Assembly: GCF_965278975.1 (NCBI RefSeq)
Contig: NZ_OZ257126.1
Span: 3,224,001 to 3,288,000, forward strand
Origin: Ferrovibrio sp965278975
Lineage (GTDB): Bacteria > Pseudomonadota > Alphaproteobacteria > Ferrovibrionales > Ferrovibrionaceae
Direction of reading: 5' to 3'
DNA length: 64,000 nucleotides
Shown here: positions 57,662 to 64,000 of the stretch, in pieces
Layout: the number at the start of each line of letters is the position of its first letter
Numbering within the stretch: position 1 is the first letter of the stretch
Program-made: the position numbers and the translations under genes
Notes under the pieces: model-generated
Told to the model about the DNA's origin: nothing
The model's database searches: none
Seen by the model: only the letters and a program-made list of their open reading frames with translations

Positions 57662-58123
57662 CTAACCGACGCAGCCGCCGATGGTGACGCGCACTTCGCG
57701 CGACACGATCCAGGCCGAGCCATCGCTCAGTTCCGCCACCGCGATCAGGTTCTGCGACTGCGCCATGCGCATGCGGAAATAGACCTCGGCTTTGCCGGAA
57801 GCCGGCGTGAGGTGAAAGCTGGCGACGCCCGGCGCCGGATTGCCATCCGAGATGACATGGATGGCGCGCACATGGTCGGCTGCCGACATCGGGCTGTCGA
57901 CGCTCACCGTTACCGGCACGGTGTTGCCGTTCTCGGCGATGTCGTTGGTTTTGATCGAAACCTTGCCGGGCTTCGGCTGGCTCTTGATCAGGCTGCCGAG
58001 CAGGCGGCGGGCATCTTCCGCTGCCGCCTCGGCGTCGCGCGGCAACAGGCTGACGGCGATGCCGCCAAGACCAAGGGCCGCCACCGCCTGGCGGCGGCTA
58101 AGGCCTGATCGTACTTTGCTCAT
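57662..58123 (-). CDS. soxY: SoxY, sulfur-carrier protein with variant C-terminal motif
   Basis: SoxY carries sulfur on a C-terminal cysteine. The 153-residue product has a Tat signal: LSRRQAVAALGLGGIAVSLL with twin Arg at 10-11 and cleavage around AEA. The mature domain has VSVDSPMSAADHVRAIHVIS and KAEVYFRMRMAQSQ. The C-terminus is IGGCVG, while the canonical carrier end is GGCGG: the cysteine (C151) is present but the following residue is Val. The swinging arm may be less flexible. ATG 58123 places the Tat motif correctly. It is co-transcribed with soxZ. Confidence 0.92.
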   Translation of the reverse strand: MSKVRSGLSRRQAVAALGLGGIAVSLLPRDAEAAAEDARRLLGSLIKSQPKPGKVSIKTNDIAENGNTVPVTVSVDSPMSAADHVRAIHVISDGNPAPGVASFHLTPASGKAEVYFRMRMAQSQNLIAVAELSDGSAWIVSREVRVTIGGCVG

Positions 58124-58204
58124 GCTGTCACCGCGGTACCAGGAGTAGGGGGCTCGCCCCACCGGTTATAGCGCCGACGGGGCGATAGTCCAGCCAAGTC
58201 CGCG

Positions 58205-58849
58205 TCAGCTCTTTATCGTCCCGACGGCGTCATAGATCTGGAGGCCGCCATCGTAGATCATGCGCAGCGCCACATAGACGATGATCAGCAGGCCGATATA
58301 GGCAATCCAGTGGTAGCGGTCGAGCAGGCGGGCGATCAGCTTGGAGGCCATCGCCATCAGGGCGATGGAGAGCACCAGGCCGAAGCCGAGGATGTAGGGA
58401 TGCTCGCGCGCCGCGCCGGCCACTGCCAGCACGTTGTCCAGCGACATCGACACGTCGGCCATGACGATCTGCATGATCGCCTCGCGCCGGGTTTTCGGCG
58501 CCGGCTTGGCCCCGGCCCCTTCGAGTTCGCTTTCCGCGCCTTTGGCATGCAGGCGCAATTCGCGCCACATCTTCCAGCTCACCCAGGCGAGCAGCAGGCC
58601 GCCGGCCAGCATCAGGCCGATCACGGTGAGTAGCTGCACCGCTACGGCGGCGAACATGATGCGCAGCACGGTGGCGGCGAGGATGCCGTAGAGGATGATC
58701 TTGCCGCGCTGTGCCTGCGGCAGGCCGGCCACGGCCATGCCGATGACGATGGCGTTGTCGCCCGACAGAATCACGTCGATCAGGATCACCTGCAGGAAGG
58801 CCGAGATTTCCGACGGCCCGACATGCATGCCGAAAAGTGTGAATTCCAT
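58205..58849 (-). CDS. TerC-family membrane protein, copy 1
   Basis: A 214-residue protein with about seven helices. It carries the TerC metal-binding pattern: ILIDVILSGDNAIVIGMAVA with Asp/Asn in helix 1-2 (about 24-42) and MADVSMSLDNVLAVAGAARE (about 128-147). TerC proteins act in Mn2+ export or metalation of exported enzymes in other bacteria. Its YjbE-like group lacks a CBS or transporter-associated tail. It is a paralogue of the gene 230 bp upstream on the same strand. No clear manganese riboswitch was found. Confidence 0.9.
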   Translation of the reverse strand: MEFTLFGMHVGPSEISAFLQVILIDVILSGDNAIVIGMAVAGLPQAQRGKIILYGILAATVLRIMFAAVAVQLLTVIGLMLAGGLLLAWVSWKMWRELRLHAKGAESELEGAGAKPAPKTRREAIMQIVMADVSMSLDNVLAVAGAAREHPYILGFGLVLSIALMAMASKLIARLLDRYHWIAYIGLLIIVYVALRMIYDGGLQIYDAVGTIKS

Positions 58850-58962
58850 GATGTGCTTTGCCCTTAAATCAAGATAAAGCGGGTATATATAATTAAGTCC
58901 CTATAAACAATATTTCCCGGCGATGGCGGGCGCAGACCACCGGGGAAAACTGCTGCAATGCA

Positions 58963-58997
58963 CAAAAAAGCCCCAGCCCCAGAGACTGGGGCTGGGG
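58963..58997 (-). terminator. Rho-independent terminator after the upstream TerC gene
   Basis: An 11-bp stem CCCCAGCCCCA/TGGGGCTGGGG with a 5-base loop. On the minus strand it is followed by CTTTTTTG (the A-run at 58964-58969). It ends the 59078-59740 gene and leaves the other TerC gene to its own promoter. Confidence 0.88.
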
Positions 58998-59077
58998 ATT
59001 CGGACTGTGCCGGGTGTTCCTGGAACCGGGCCGGGCAGGCCCGGGCGTCGCGGTTGCTGCGTCTGGTGGCCCCGTCC

Positions 59078-59740
59078 CTAGTGGCTTGAGGGCAGGGCGA
59101 TATGCAGGGTCTCGTCCAGATGGGTGGCGGCCAGCACCTGGATGCCGCCATCCCATACCATCTCGAAGGCCACATAGCAGATGATGGCGACGCCGATATA
59201 GCCAAGGAAGCGGTAGCGGTCGAGCAGGCGGGCGATCAGGTTCGAGGCGATGGCGGTAAGCGCGATCGAGAGGATCAGGCCGAAGGTGAGGATATAGGGA
59301 TGCTGGCGTGCCGCGCCGGCCACTGCCAGCACGTTGTCCAGCGACATCGACACATCGGCAATCACAATCTGCATGATTGCCTGGCGCATGGTCTTTTCGT
59401 CGTGGTGCGGATGCAGGGGATCGTCTTCCTCCTCATCCTTCTCGCGCAGTTCGACGCCCATCTTCCAGGCGACCCAGAACAGCGCCAGGCCGCCGATCAG
59501 GATCAGGCCGATGATGGCCATGAGTTGTACCGCTACCGCCGTGAACATCAGGCGCAGCACGGTGGCGCCGATGATGCCCCAGAAAATACCCTTGTTGCGC
59601 TGTGCTTCCGGCAGGCCGCTGACCGCCAGGGCGATGACAATGGCATTGTCGCCCGACAGCACAATGTTGATCATAATGACTTCGAAGAAGGCACCAAGCT
59701 CGGGGCCTGAGAGCGAGATGCCGAAAAGCGAGAGATCCAT
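59078..59740 (-). CDS. TerC-family membrane protein, copy 2
   Basis: A 220-residue paralogue with about seven helices and the same two motifs: MINIVLSGDNAIVIALAVSG and IADVSMSLDNVLAVAGAARQ. The cytoplasmic loop between them is longer and very charged (EKDEEEDDPLHPHHDEKT), a possible metal-interacting or regulatory loop absent in copy 1. ATG 59740 is preferred over the in-frame upstream start; it is preceded by GGAACGG. A separate terminator divides it from copy 1. Metal specificity is not determined. Confidence 0.9.
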   Translation of the reverse strand: MDLSLFGISLSGPELGAFFEVIMINIVLSGDNAIVIALAVSGLPEAQRNKGIFWGIIGATVLRLMFTAVAVQLMAIIGLILIGGLALFWVAWKMGVELREKDEEEDDPLHPHHDEKTMRQAIMQIVIADVSMSLDNVLAVAGAARQHPYILTFGLILSIALTAIASNLIARLLDRYRFLGYIGVAIICYVAFEMVWDGGIQVLAATHLDETLHIALPSSH

Positions 59741-59931
59741 AAGCGACCGTTCCAAATGCGTTGCGACGGAAACGGTGCGAACAATAGGCAGGTAACTTTG
59801 CGATAAAAACCCCGTTTATTGACATTTTATAGGTTTATCAATCGGTTATAACTTTACCCCGGATTTATGTGTTGGCCTTGGCGCTGTCATGGCGCTTTGT
59901 TAGGAAAGAGCTTTGGGGAACCCGACTCGCC

Positions 59932-60735
59932 ATGCCCGAGATTGCACCGCTCTATACCTTCACGCCCGGCAGCACGCCGCTGCTGATCAACGTGCCTCAT
60001 TGCGGCACCGGCCTGCCCGCTGCCCTGCGCGCGCGGCTGACCCCGGCGGCGCTGGCGCTGCCCGATACCGACTGGCATGTCGAGAAGCTATATGATTTCG
60101 CGCCCGCCCTGGGTGCCGGCCTGATGGCGGCGACGCAGTCGCGCTATGTGGTCGATCTCAACCGCGATCCCGAGGGCAAGCCGCTCTATCCCGGCGCCGA
60201 CAATACCGAACTCTGCCCCAGCCGCACGTTCGGCAACGAGGCCATCTACAGCGATGGCAGCGTGGTTGGTGCTGCCGAAATGGCGGAGCGGCGCCGGCTT
60301 TACTGGCAGCCTTATCACGACCGCCTGACAGCCGAACTGGCGGCGATCAAGGCGCGCCATGGCTATGCATTGCTGCTGGATGCCCACAGCATCCCCAGCC
60401 TGGTGCCGCGTTTCTTCGAGGGCCGGTTGCCGGATCTCAATCTTGGCACCAATGAGGGCCGCAGTTGCGCGCCCGATCTGGCGCAGGCCGCCTATACGGC
60501 ATTGCAGGCCGATGCCGGTTTCAGCCATGTGCATAACGGCCGCTTCAAGGGCGGTTTCATCACGCGGCATTTCGGCCAGCCGCAAAGCGGCCTGCACGCG
60601 CTGCAACTGGAACTGGCCGAGATCAGCTACATGGATGAGGCGCGGCCCAACCCTTACGATCCCGCCCGAGCCGCCGCACTGATCAAGGTGCTGCGCGGTC
60701 TGGTGCAGGCCCTGCTTGCCTGGCGGCCCGCATGA
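59932..60735 (+). CDS. N-formylglutamate amidohydrolase-family protein
   Basis: A 267-residue zinc hydrolase of the HutG/FGase family. Visible are LLINVPHCGTGLP near the start, VVDLNRDPEGKPLYPG, LLLDAHSIPSLVPRFFEGRL with the His/Asp residues, and FKGGFITRHFGQPQSGLHAL near the C-terminus. It would release glutamate from N-formylglutamate in histidine breakdown, but no hut genes are adjacent. ATG 59932 is chosen; the upstream frame is not coding-like. It overlaps phoR by 4 bases, so the two are co-translated. Confidence 0.88.
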   Translation: MPEIAPLYTFTPGSTPLLINVPHCGTGLPAALRARLTPAALALPDTDWHVEKLYDFAPALGAGLMAATQSRYVVDLNRDPEGKPLYPGADNTELCPSRTFGNEAIYSDGSVVGAAEMAERRRLYWQPYHDRLTAELAAIKARHGYALLLDAHSIPSLVPRFFEGRLPDLNLGTNEGRSCAPDLAQAAYTALQADAGFSHVHNGRFKGGFITRHFGQPQSGLHALQLELAEISYMDEARPNPYDPARAAALIKVLRGLVQALLAWRPA

Positions 60736-62117
60736 GCGACGGCGGCGCCAGTAATCGCCTGCCGGTCACCCGCTGGCTCGGGCTCTCGGCCTTGCTCGGC
60801 CTGCCGCTGCTGGTGGTGCTGGCGGTGGCGGTGATGCGCCACGCGCTCACTGCGCGCGAAGCGGTGCTGATCGGCCTGCCGGCCCTGCTGCTCTACATGA
60901 TTTTCTCCTGGTGGCATTCGCGCACCGTGCGCCGCGCGCTGGATCGCGCCGAGGGCATCCTGGGCGATGAGCCGCGCACGCCATCGAGCTGGGACGCTTG
61001 GACCATGCTGGGCGAACTGGATGCCACCGTGGAACGCCTGCGCCGGCATCTGGTGAGCGAGAAGGGCCAGGTGGCGGTGCAGTCCACCACCGCCGATGCG
61101 ATCCTCAACGCGCTGCCTGATCCGCTGCTTGTGCTGGATCCCGGCCGCCGCGTGATCCGTGCCAACCATGCGGCGCGCACGCTGTTCGGCAACGAGATCG
61201 TCGGCCAGGATCTGTCGCTGGCCTTGCGCCACCCTTCCGTGCTGGATGCCGCCGACGGCGTGCTGGCCGGGCAGTCGGCCTTGGTGGCGGCGGATTTCTC
61301 GCTGCCCACGGCGGAGGGCAAGAGCTTTTCGCTGCGCGTTGCCGCCTTGCCCTCGGGCCAGGAAGGGGCACGGCCGGAAATGGCCGCCGTGCTGGCGCTG
61401 CATGACATCACGGCATTGCAGAAGGCCGAACGCATGCGCGCCGATTTCGTCGCCAATGCCAGCCATGAATTGCGCACGCCGCTGGCCAGCCTGGTCGGCT
61501 TCATCGAAACGCTGCTGGGGCCGGCGCGCGATGACGAACCGGCGCGGCTGCGCTTCCTCGGCATCATGCGCGACCAGGCGGCACGCATGGCGCGGCTGAT
61601 CAACGACCTGCTGTCGCTGTCGCAGATCGAGATGCGCGAGCATGACCGGCCGCGCGATGCAGTGGCATTGCAGCCGCTGCTGCGCGACCTTGCCGAGGGC
61701 CTGGCACCGCAGGCGGAAGCCAAGGACATCACCATCAAGCTGGAACTCGACGATGCCGCGCCGGCAGCGCTGGGTGCGCGCGATGAACTGGCCCAGGTGT
61801 TCCAGAACCTGATCGACAACGCGGTGAAGTATGGCCGGCCGGGCAGCACCGTCACCGTCGGCCTGCGCCGCCATGATGAACTGGGGCTGGAAGTGGCGGT
61901 GACGGATGAAGGCGATGGCATCCCGAAACAGCATTTGCCGCGCCTCACGGAACGATTCTACCGGGTCGACTCGGCACGCAGCCGGGAACTCGGCGGCACC
62001 GGCCTCGGGCTGGCCATCGTGAAGCACATCATCAGCCGCCATCGTGGCAGGCTTGTCATTGATTCAGAGGTGGGAAAAGGCTCCATATTCGCCATACGTT
62101 TGCCTATTGTTCGATAA
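60732..62117 (+). CDS. phoR: Phosphate regulon sensor histidine kinase PhoR
   Basis: A 461-residue kinase. It has two N-terminal transmembrane helices (about 16-35 and 44-60) with almost no periplasmic part, as in PhoR. A PAS domain spans about 118-230 (ILNALPDPLLVLDPGRRV). The H-box FVANASHELRTPLASLVGF has H245, then come NLIDNAVKYG, DEGDGIP and GTGLGLAIVKHI. It senses phosphate status through PstSCAB-PhoU and controls PhoB. It is followed by Pho boxes and pstS. phoB is not in the window. Confidence 0.93.
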   Translation: MSDGGASNRLPVTRWLGLSALLGLPLLVVLAVAVMRHALTAREAVLIGLPALLLYMIFSWWHSRTVRRALDRAEGILGDEPRTPSSWDAWTMLGELDATVERLRRHLVSEKGQVAVQSTTADAILNALPDPLLVLDPGRRVIRANHAARTLFGNEIVGQDLSLALRHPSVLDAADGVLAGQSALVAADFSLPTAEGKSFSLRVAALPSGQEGARPEMAAVLALHDITALQKAERMRADFVANASHELRTPLASLVGFIETLLGPARDDEPARLRFLGIMRDQAARMARLINDLLSLSQIEMREHDRPRDAVALQPLLRDLAEGLAPQAEAKDITIKLELDDAAPAALGARDELAQVFQNLIDNAVKYGRPGSTVTVGLRRHDELGLEVAVTDEGDGIPKQHLPRLTERFYRVDSARSRELGGTGLGLAIVKHIISRHRGRLVIDSEVGKGSIFAIRLPIVR

Positions 62118-62150
62118 ATATTTCTATCCCTTTGAATAAGCCGTCGGCGA

Positions 62151-62190
62151 TTGTCATACGCCTGAAACAATAGAGTCACATCTATGTCAC
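62151..62190 (+). promoter_or_regulatory. Two adjacent Pho boxes and PhoB-dependent promoter of pstS
   Basis: TGTCA-like units start at 62152 (TGTCA), 62163 (TGAAA), 62174 (AGTCA) and 62185 (TGTCA), exactly 11 bp apart, as required for PhoB dimers. A -10-like TAGGGT at 62201-62206 follows the array by 10 bases, as in class II PhoB promoters without a good -35. Confidence 0.8.
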
Positions 62191-62299
62191 TGCCCGTCGC
62201 TAGGGTCCGCGCCGTCAGCCAAGTGGGCAATCCGGCCCGGCACGCTGGCAAGGACGCGCGGTGCCCGGCATCGCGCATGAACATCTGAGAGGTTCCATC

Positions 62300-63343
62300 G
62301 TGATCAAGCAGACTCTCCTCCTGGCGACCATCGCTTCCGTGGCTGCGCTCGGCGTCGCTGGCCAGGCTTCGGCCCAGGCCGCCCGCGACCAGATCCGCGT
62401 TGTCGGTTCGTCGACCGTCTATCCGTTCACCACCACCGTGGCTGAACGCTTCTCGCAGTCCGGCGGCTTCAAGGCGCCGATCGTGGAAAGCACCGGCACT
62501 GGCGGCGGCATGAAGCTGTTCTGCGCCGGCGTCGGCACCCAGCACCCGGACATGACCAATGCCTCGCGCCGCATGACCAAGGCGGAGTTCGAGCAGTGCG
62601 CCACCAACGGCGTCAAGGACATCGTCGAGATGAAGGTCGGCTTCGACGGCATTGCGGTCGCCATGAAGAAGGGCGGCACCAAGGTCAACCTGAAGCGTGA
62701 AGAAATCTGGCTGGCGCTCGCCGCCCAGGTGCCGGTGAACGGCCAGCTGGTCGCCAACCCGTACAAGACCTGGAAGCAGATCAACGCCAGCCTGCCGGAT
62801 TGGAAGATCGAAGTGATGGGTCCGCCCCCGACCTCGGGCACCCGCGACAGCTTCGTCGAACTGGTGATGGATGTCGGCTGCAAGAAGTTCCCGGAAGTGA
62901 ACGCCATCGCGGACGCCAAGGCCAAGGCCACTGCCTGCGCCAAGATCCGTGAAGACGGTGCCTTCATCGAAGCCGGCGAGAACGACAACCTGATCGTTCA
63001 GCGCCTGGCCTCCGGCGCCACCGGCCTGATGGGCGTGTTCGGCTATTCCTTCCTTGAGGAAAATGCCGACAAGCTGCAGGACGTGGCGGTTGATGGCGTC
63101 GAAGCCGAATTCGAGACCATCTCGTCGGGCAAGTATCCGGTGTCGCGCCCGCTGTTCGTCTACGTCAAGAAGGCCCATGTCGGCGTTGTGCCGGGCATGA
63201 AGGAATTCCTGGCCGAGTATGTCAGCGACCGCGCCATGGCCGCCAACGGCTACCTGGAGAAGAAGGGCCTCGTCGCCATGCCGAAGGCCGAGATCGACAG
63301 CGTCCGTTCGCAGGTTCTGGGTCTGACCAACCTGGCGATGTAA
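62300..63343 (+). CDS. pstS: Phosphate ABC transporter substrate-binding protein PstS
   Basis: A 347-residue periplasmic phosphate-binding protein of the SphX/PstS group. It has a Sec signal peptide (about 1-26, ending ASAQA). Phosphate-site segments are RVVGSSTVYPFTTTVAERFS, STGTGGGMKLFC and PPTSGTRDSFVELVMD. GTG 62300 is chosen because GAGAGG is 9 bases upstream and the signal peptide starts there; no ATG fits. It is driven by the Pho boxes. A hairpin after the stop probably boosts pstS over pstC. Confidence 0.93.
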   Translation: MIKQTLLLATIASVAALGVAGQASAQAARDQIRVVGSSTVYPFTTTVAERFSQSGGFKAPIVESTGTGGGMKLFCAGVGTQHPDMTNASRRMTKAEFEQCATNGVKDIVEMKVGFDGIAVAMKKGGTKVNLKREEIWLALAAQVPVNGQLVANPYKTWKQINASLPDWKIEVMGPPPTSGTRDSFVELVMDVGCKKFPEVNAIADAKAKATACAKIREDGAFIEAGENDNLIVQRLASGATGLMGVFGYSFLEENADKLQDVAVDGVEAEFETISSGKYPVSRPLFVYVKKAHVGVVPGMKEFLAEYVSDRAMAANGYLEKKGLVAMPKAEIDSVRSQVLGLTNLAM

Positions 63344-63353
63344 TGCCGCATTA

Positions 63354-63379
63354 CCGGCGGCCGGGCAACCGGCCGCCGG
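63354..63379 (+). terminator. Intercistronic hairpin between pstS and pstC
   Basis: An 11-bp stem CCGGCGGCCGG/CCGGCCGCCGG with a GCAA loop, followed by CCTTTA. It lies right after pstS and before pstC, a common place for a hairpin that stabilises the abundant pstS message and reduces readthrough. Confidence 0.75.
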
Positions 63380-63428
63380 CCTTTATCGAGTAACGTGTTT
63401 CCCGTTTGCCGGCGCCGCTGGGGGGCCT

Positions 63429-64000
63429 ATGTCGATATCATTGTTGTTCGCGGTCCTGCTGGTGCTGACGATTGTCGGCTACATGCTGGGCCGGCGCCGC
63501 GCGCTTGCCAGCGCAGGCGGCCGCGGTAGCAACCTGCACAGCCTGCCGACTTTCTATGGCTGGCATGTGGTCGTCTGGTGCGGTCTGCCCGCCGCCCTGC
63601 TTTTCCTCAGCTGGATCGCCGCCGAAGATGCCGTGGTGCGCATGCTGGTGCAGAGCGCGCTGCCGACCGAACTGGCCAGCCAGCGTGCCGACCAGCTCTC
63701 GCTCACCATGTCGAATGTGCGCAACATCGCCTACGGCCTGGTGCCGATGGACAGCGCCGATCCGGTGCTGCGCCCGATCGCCGAGCATTACATCAGCCTG
63801 CGCCAGACCGGTGATGCCGCGCTCTGGGTGCTCAGCCTCTGCCTGCTGATCGGCGGCATGATCATCGGCCTGCGCCATATCTCGGCTGACTTCCGCGCCC
63901 GCAACCAGGTCGAGCGCGTTGCCAACTGGCTGCTGATCGCCGCGTCCACGCTGGCGGTGTTCACCACGGTCGGCATCGTGCTGTCGCTGGTGTTTGAGGC
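63429..64000 (+). CDS. pstC: Phosphate ABC transporter permease PstC, N-terminal part, cut by window edge
   Basis: The frame starts at ATG 63429 and runs open to the window end (190 residues and part of a codon). It starts with a hydrophobic helix (SISLLFAVLLVLTIVGYMLG), then a Leu/Pro-rich segment TFYGWHVVVWCGLPAALLFL, a loop with ELASQRADQLSLTMSNVRNI, and two more helices. This is the long N-terminal region typical of alphaproteobacterial PstC ahead of the permease domain, which would lie outside. Assignment rests partly on position after pstS. Confidence 0.85.
   Translation, partial: MSISLLFAVLLVLTIVGYMLGRRRALASAGGRGSNLHSLPTFYGWHVVVWCGLPAALLFLSWIAAEDAVVRMLVQSALPTELASQRADQLSLTMSNVRNIAYGLVPMDSADPVLRPIAEHYISLRQTGDAALWVLSLCLLIGGMIIGLRHISADFRARNQVERVANWLLIAASTLAVFTTVGIVLSLVFE

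Noticed and set aside
58850..59077. Manganese (yybP-ykoY) riboswitch before a TerC gene
   Set aside because: No match to the conserved three-way junction or its sequence core; only the terminator of the upstream gene is visible.

Overview
The window is GC-rich chromosomal DNA from an alphaproteobacterium, most likely a free-living, PHA-making member of Rhodospirillales or a related order. The evidence is the PHA granule phasin, a UbiK-YbjN-ProC cluster, a prs-rplY-pth-ychF cluster, an lgt-MidA-PgeF cluster, orphan soxYZ, a TipN-like polar coiled-coil candidate and PhoR-PstS-PstC. The order-level placement is inference. No rRNA, tRNA, CRISPR array, prophage or classical transposase gene was seen.

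Layout. 1-7.5 kb: the AT-rich tail of a membrane protein (flippase-like), then class I ribonucleotide reductase genes nrdB and nrdA. They are split by a peroxide/sulfoxide repair block (ohrR, ohr, an unknown gene, an SPW-repeat protein, msrB). 7.5-19.4 kb: a giant TipN-like coiled-coil protein, two acyl-CoA-type genes, a small GIY-YIG nuclease bracketed by palindromic repeats, azlCD, two tandem TPR-methyltransferases, a 265-bp structured repeat and a DapA-family gene. 19.4-33.6 kb: housekeeping, comprising two MaoC genes, ychF, pth, rplY, prs, pgeF, midA, lgt, lysS, ubiK, ybjN-like, proC, a TetR-type regulator, phasin, a tRNA-binding protein and DUF2914. 33.7-45.6 kb: an EnvZ/OmpR-type two-component pair, MarR, ilvE, a PAS protein, moaE-moaD-pgsA-uvrC, folB with a FolM-like reductase, and uvrB. 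45.7-64 kb: rfbB-rfbA, a complete Liv-type ABC importer, a DMT exporter, hrpB, a response regulator, soxYZ, two TerC proteins, an N-formylglutamate amidohydrolase-like gene, phoR, pstS and the start of pstC.

How the parts work together. Paired NrdR-like boxes precede nrdB. An OhrR-type operator precedes ohr, giving a self-contained organic peroxide response, and msrB adds methionine sulfoxide repair. Four TGTCA-like repeats at exact 11-bp spacing before pstS make two Pho boxes, consistent with PhoR/PhoB control of phosphate uptake. A good sigma-70 promoter and a TGCA-type palindrome precede the phasin gene.

Most unusual signals. (1) A family of small palindromes with asymmetric ends (TGTCA at one end, CCCATTT at the other) occurs as inverted pairs with 10-11 nt spacers. 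At one locus the spacer of such a pair is replaced by a complete GIY-YIG nuclease gene, which suggests an autonomous/non-autonomous repeat system. (2) A 265-bp element at 18088-18352 has 25-bp perfect terminal inverted repeats enclosing two oppositely oriented hairpins. The hairpins share unpaired motifs while their stems differ by compensating changes. Both deserve a genome-wide search.
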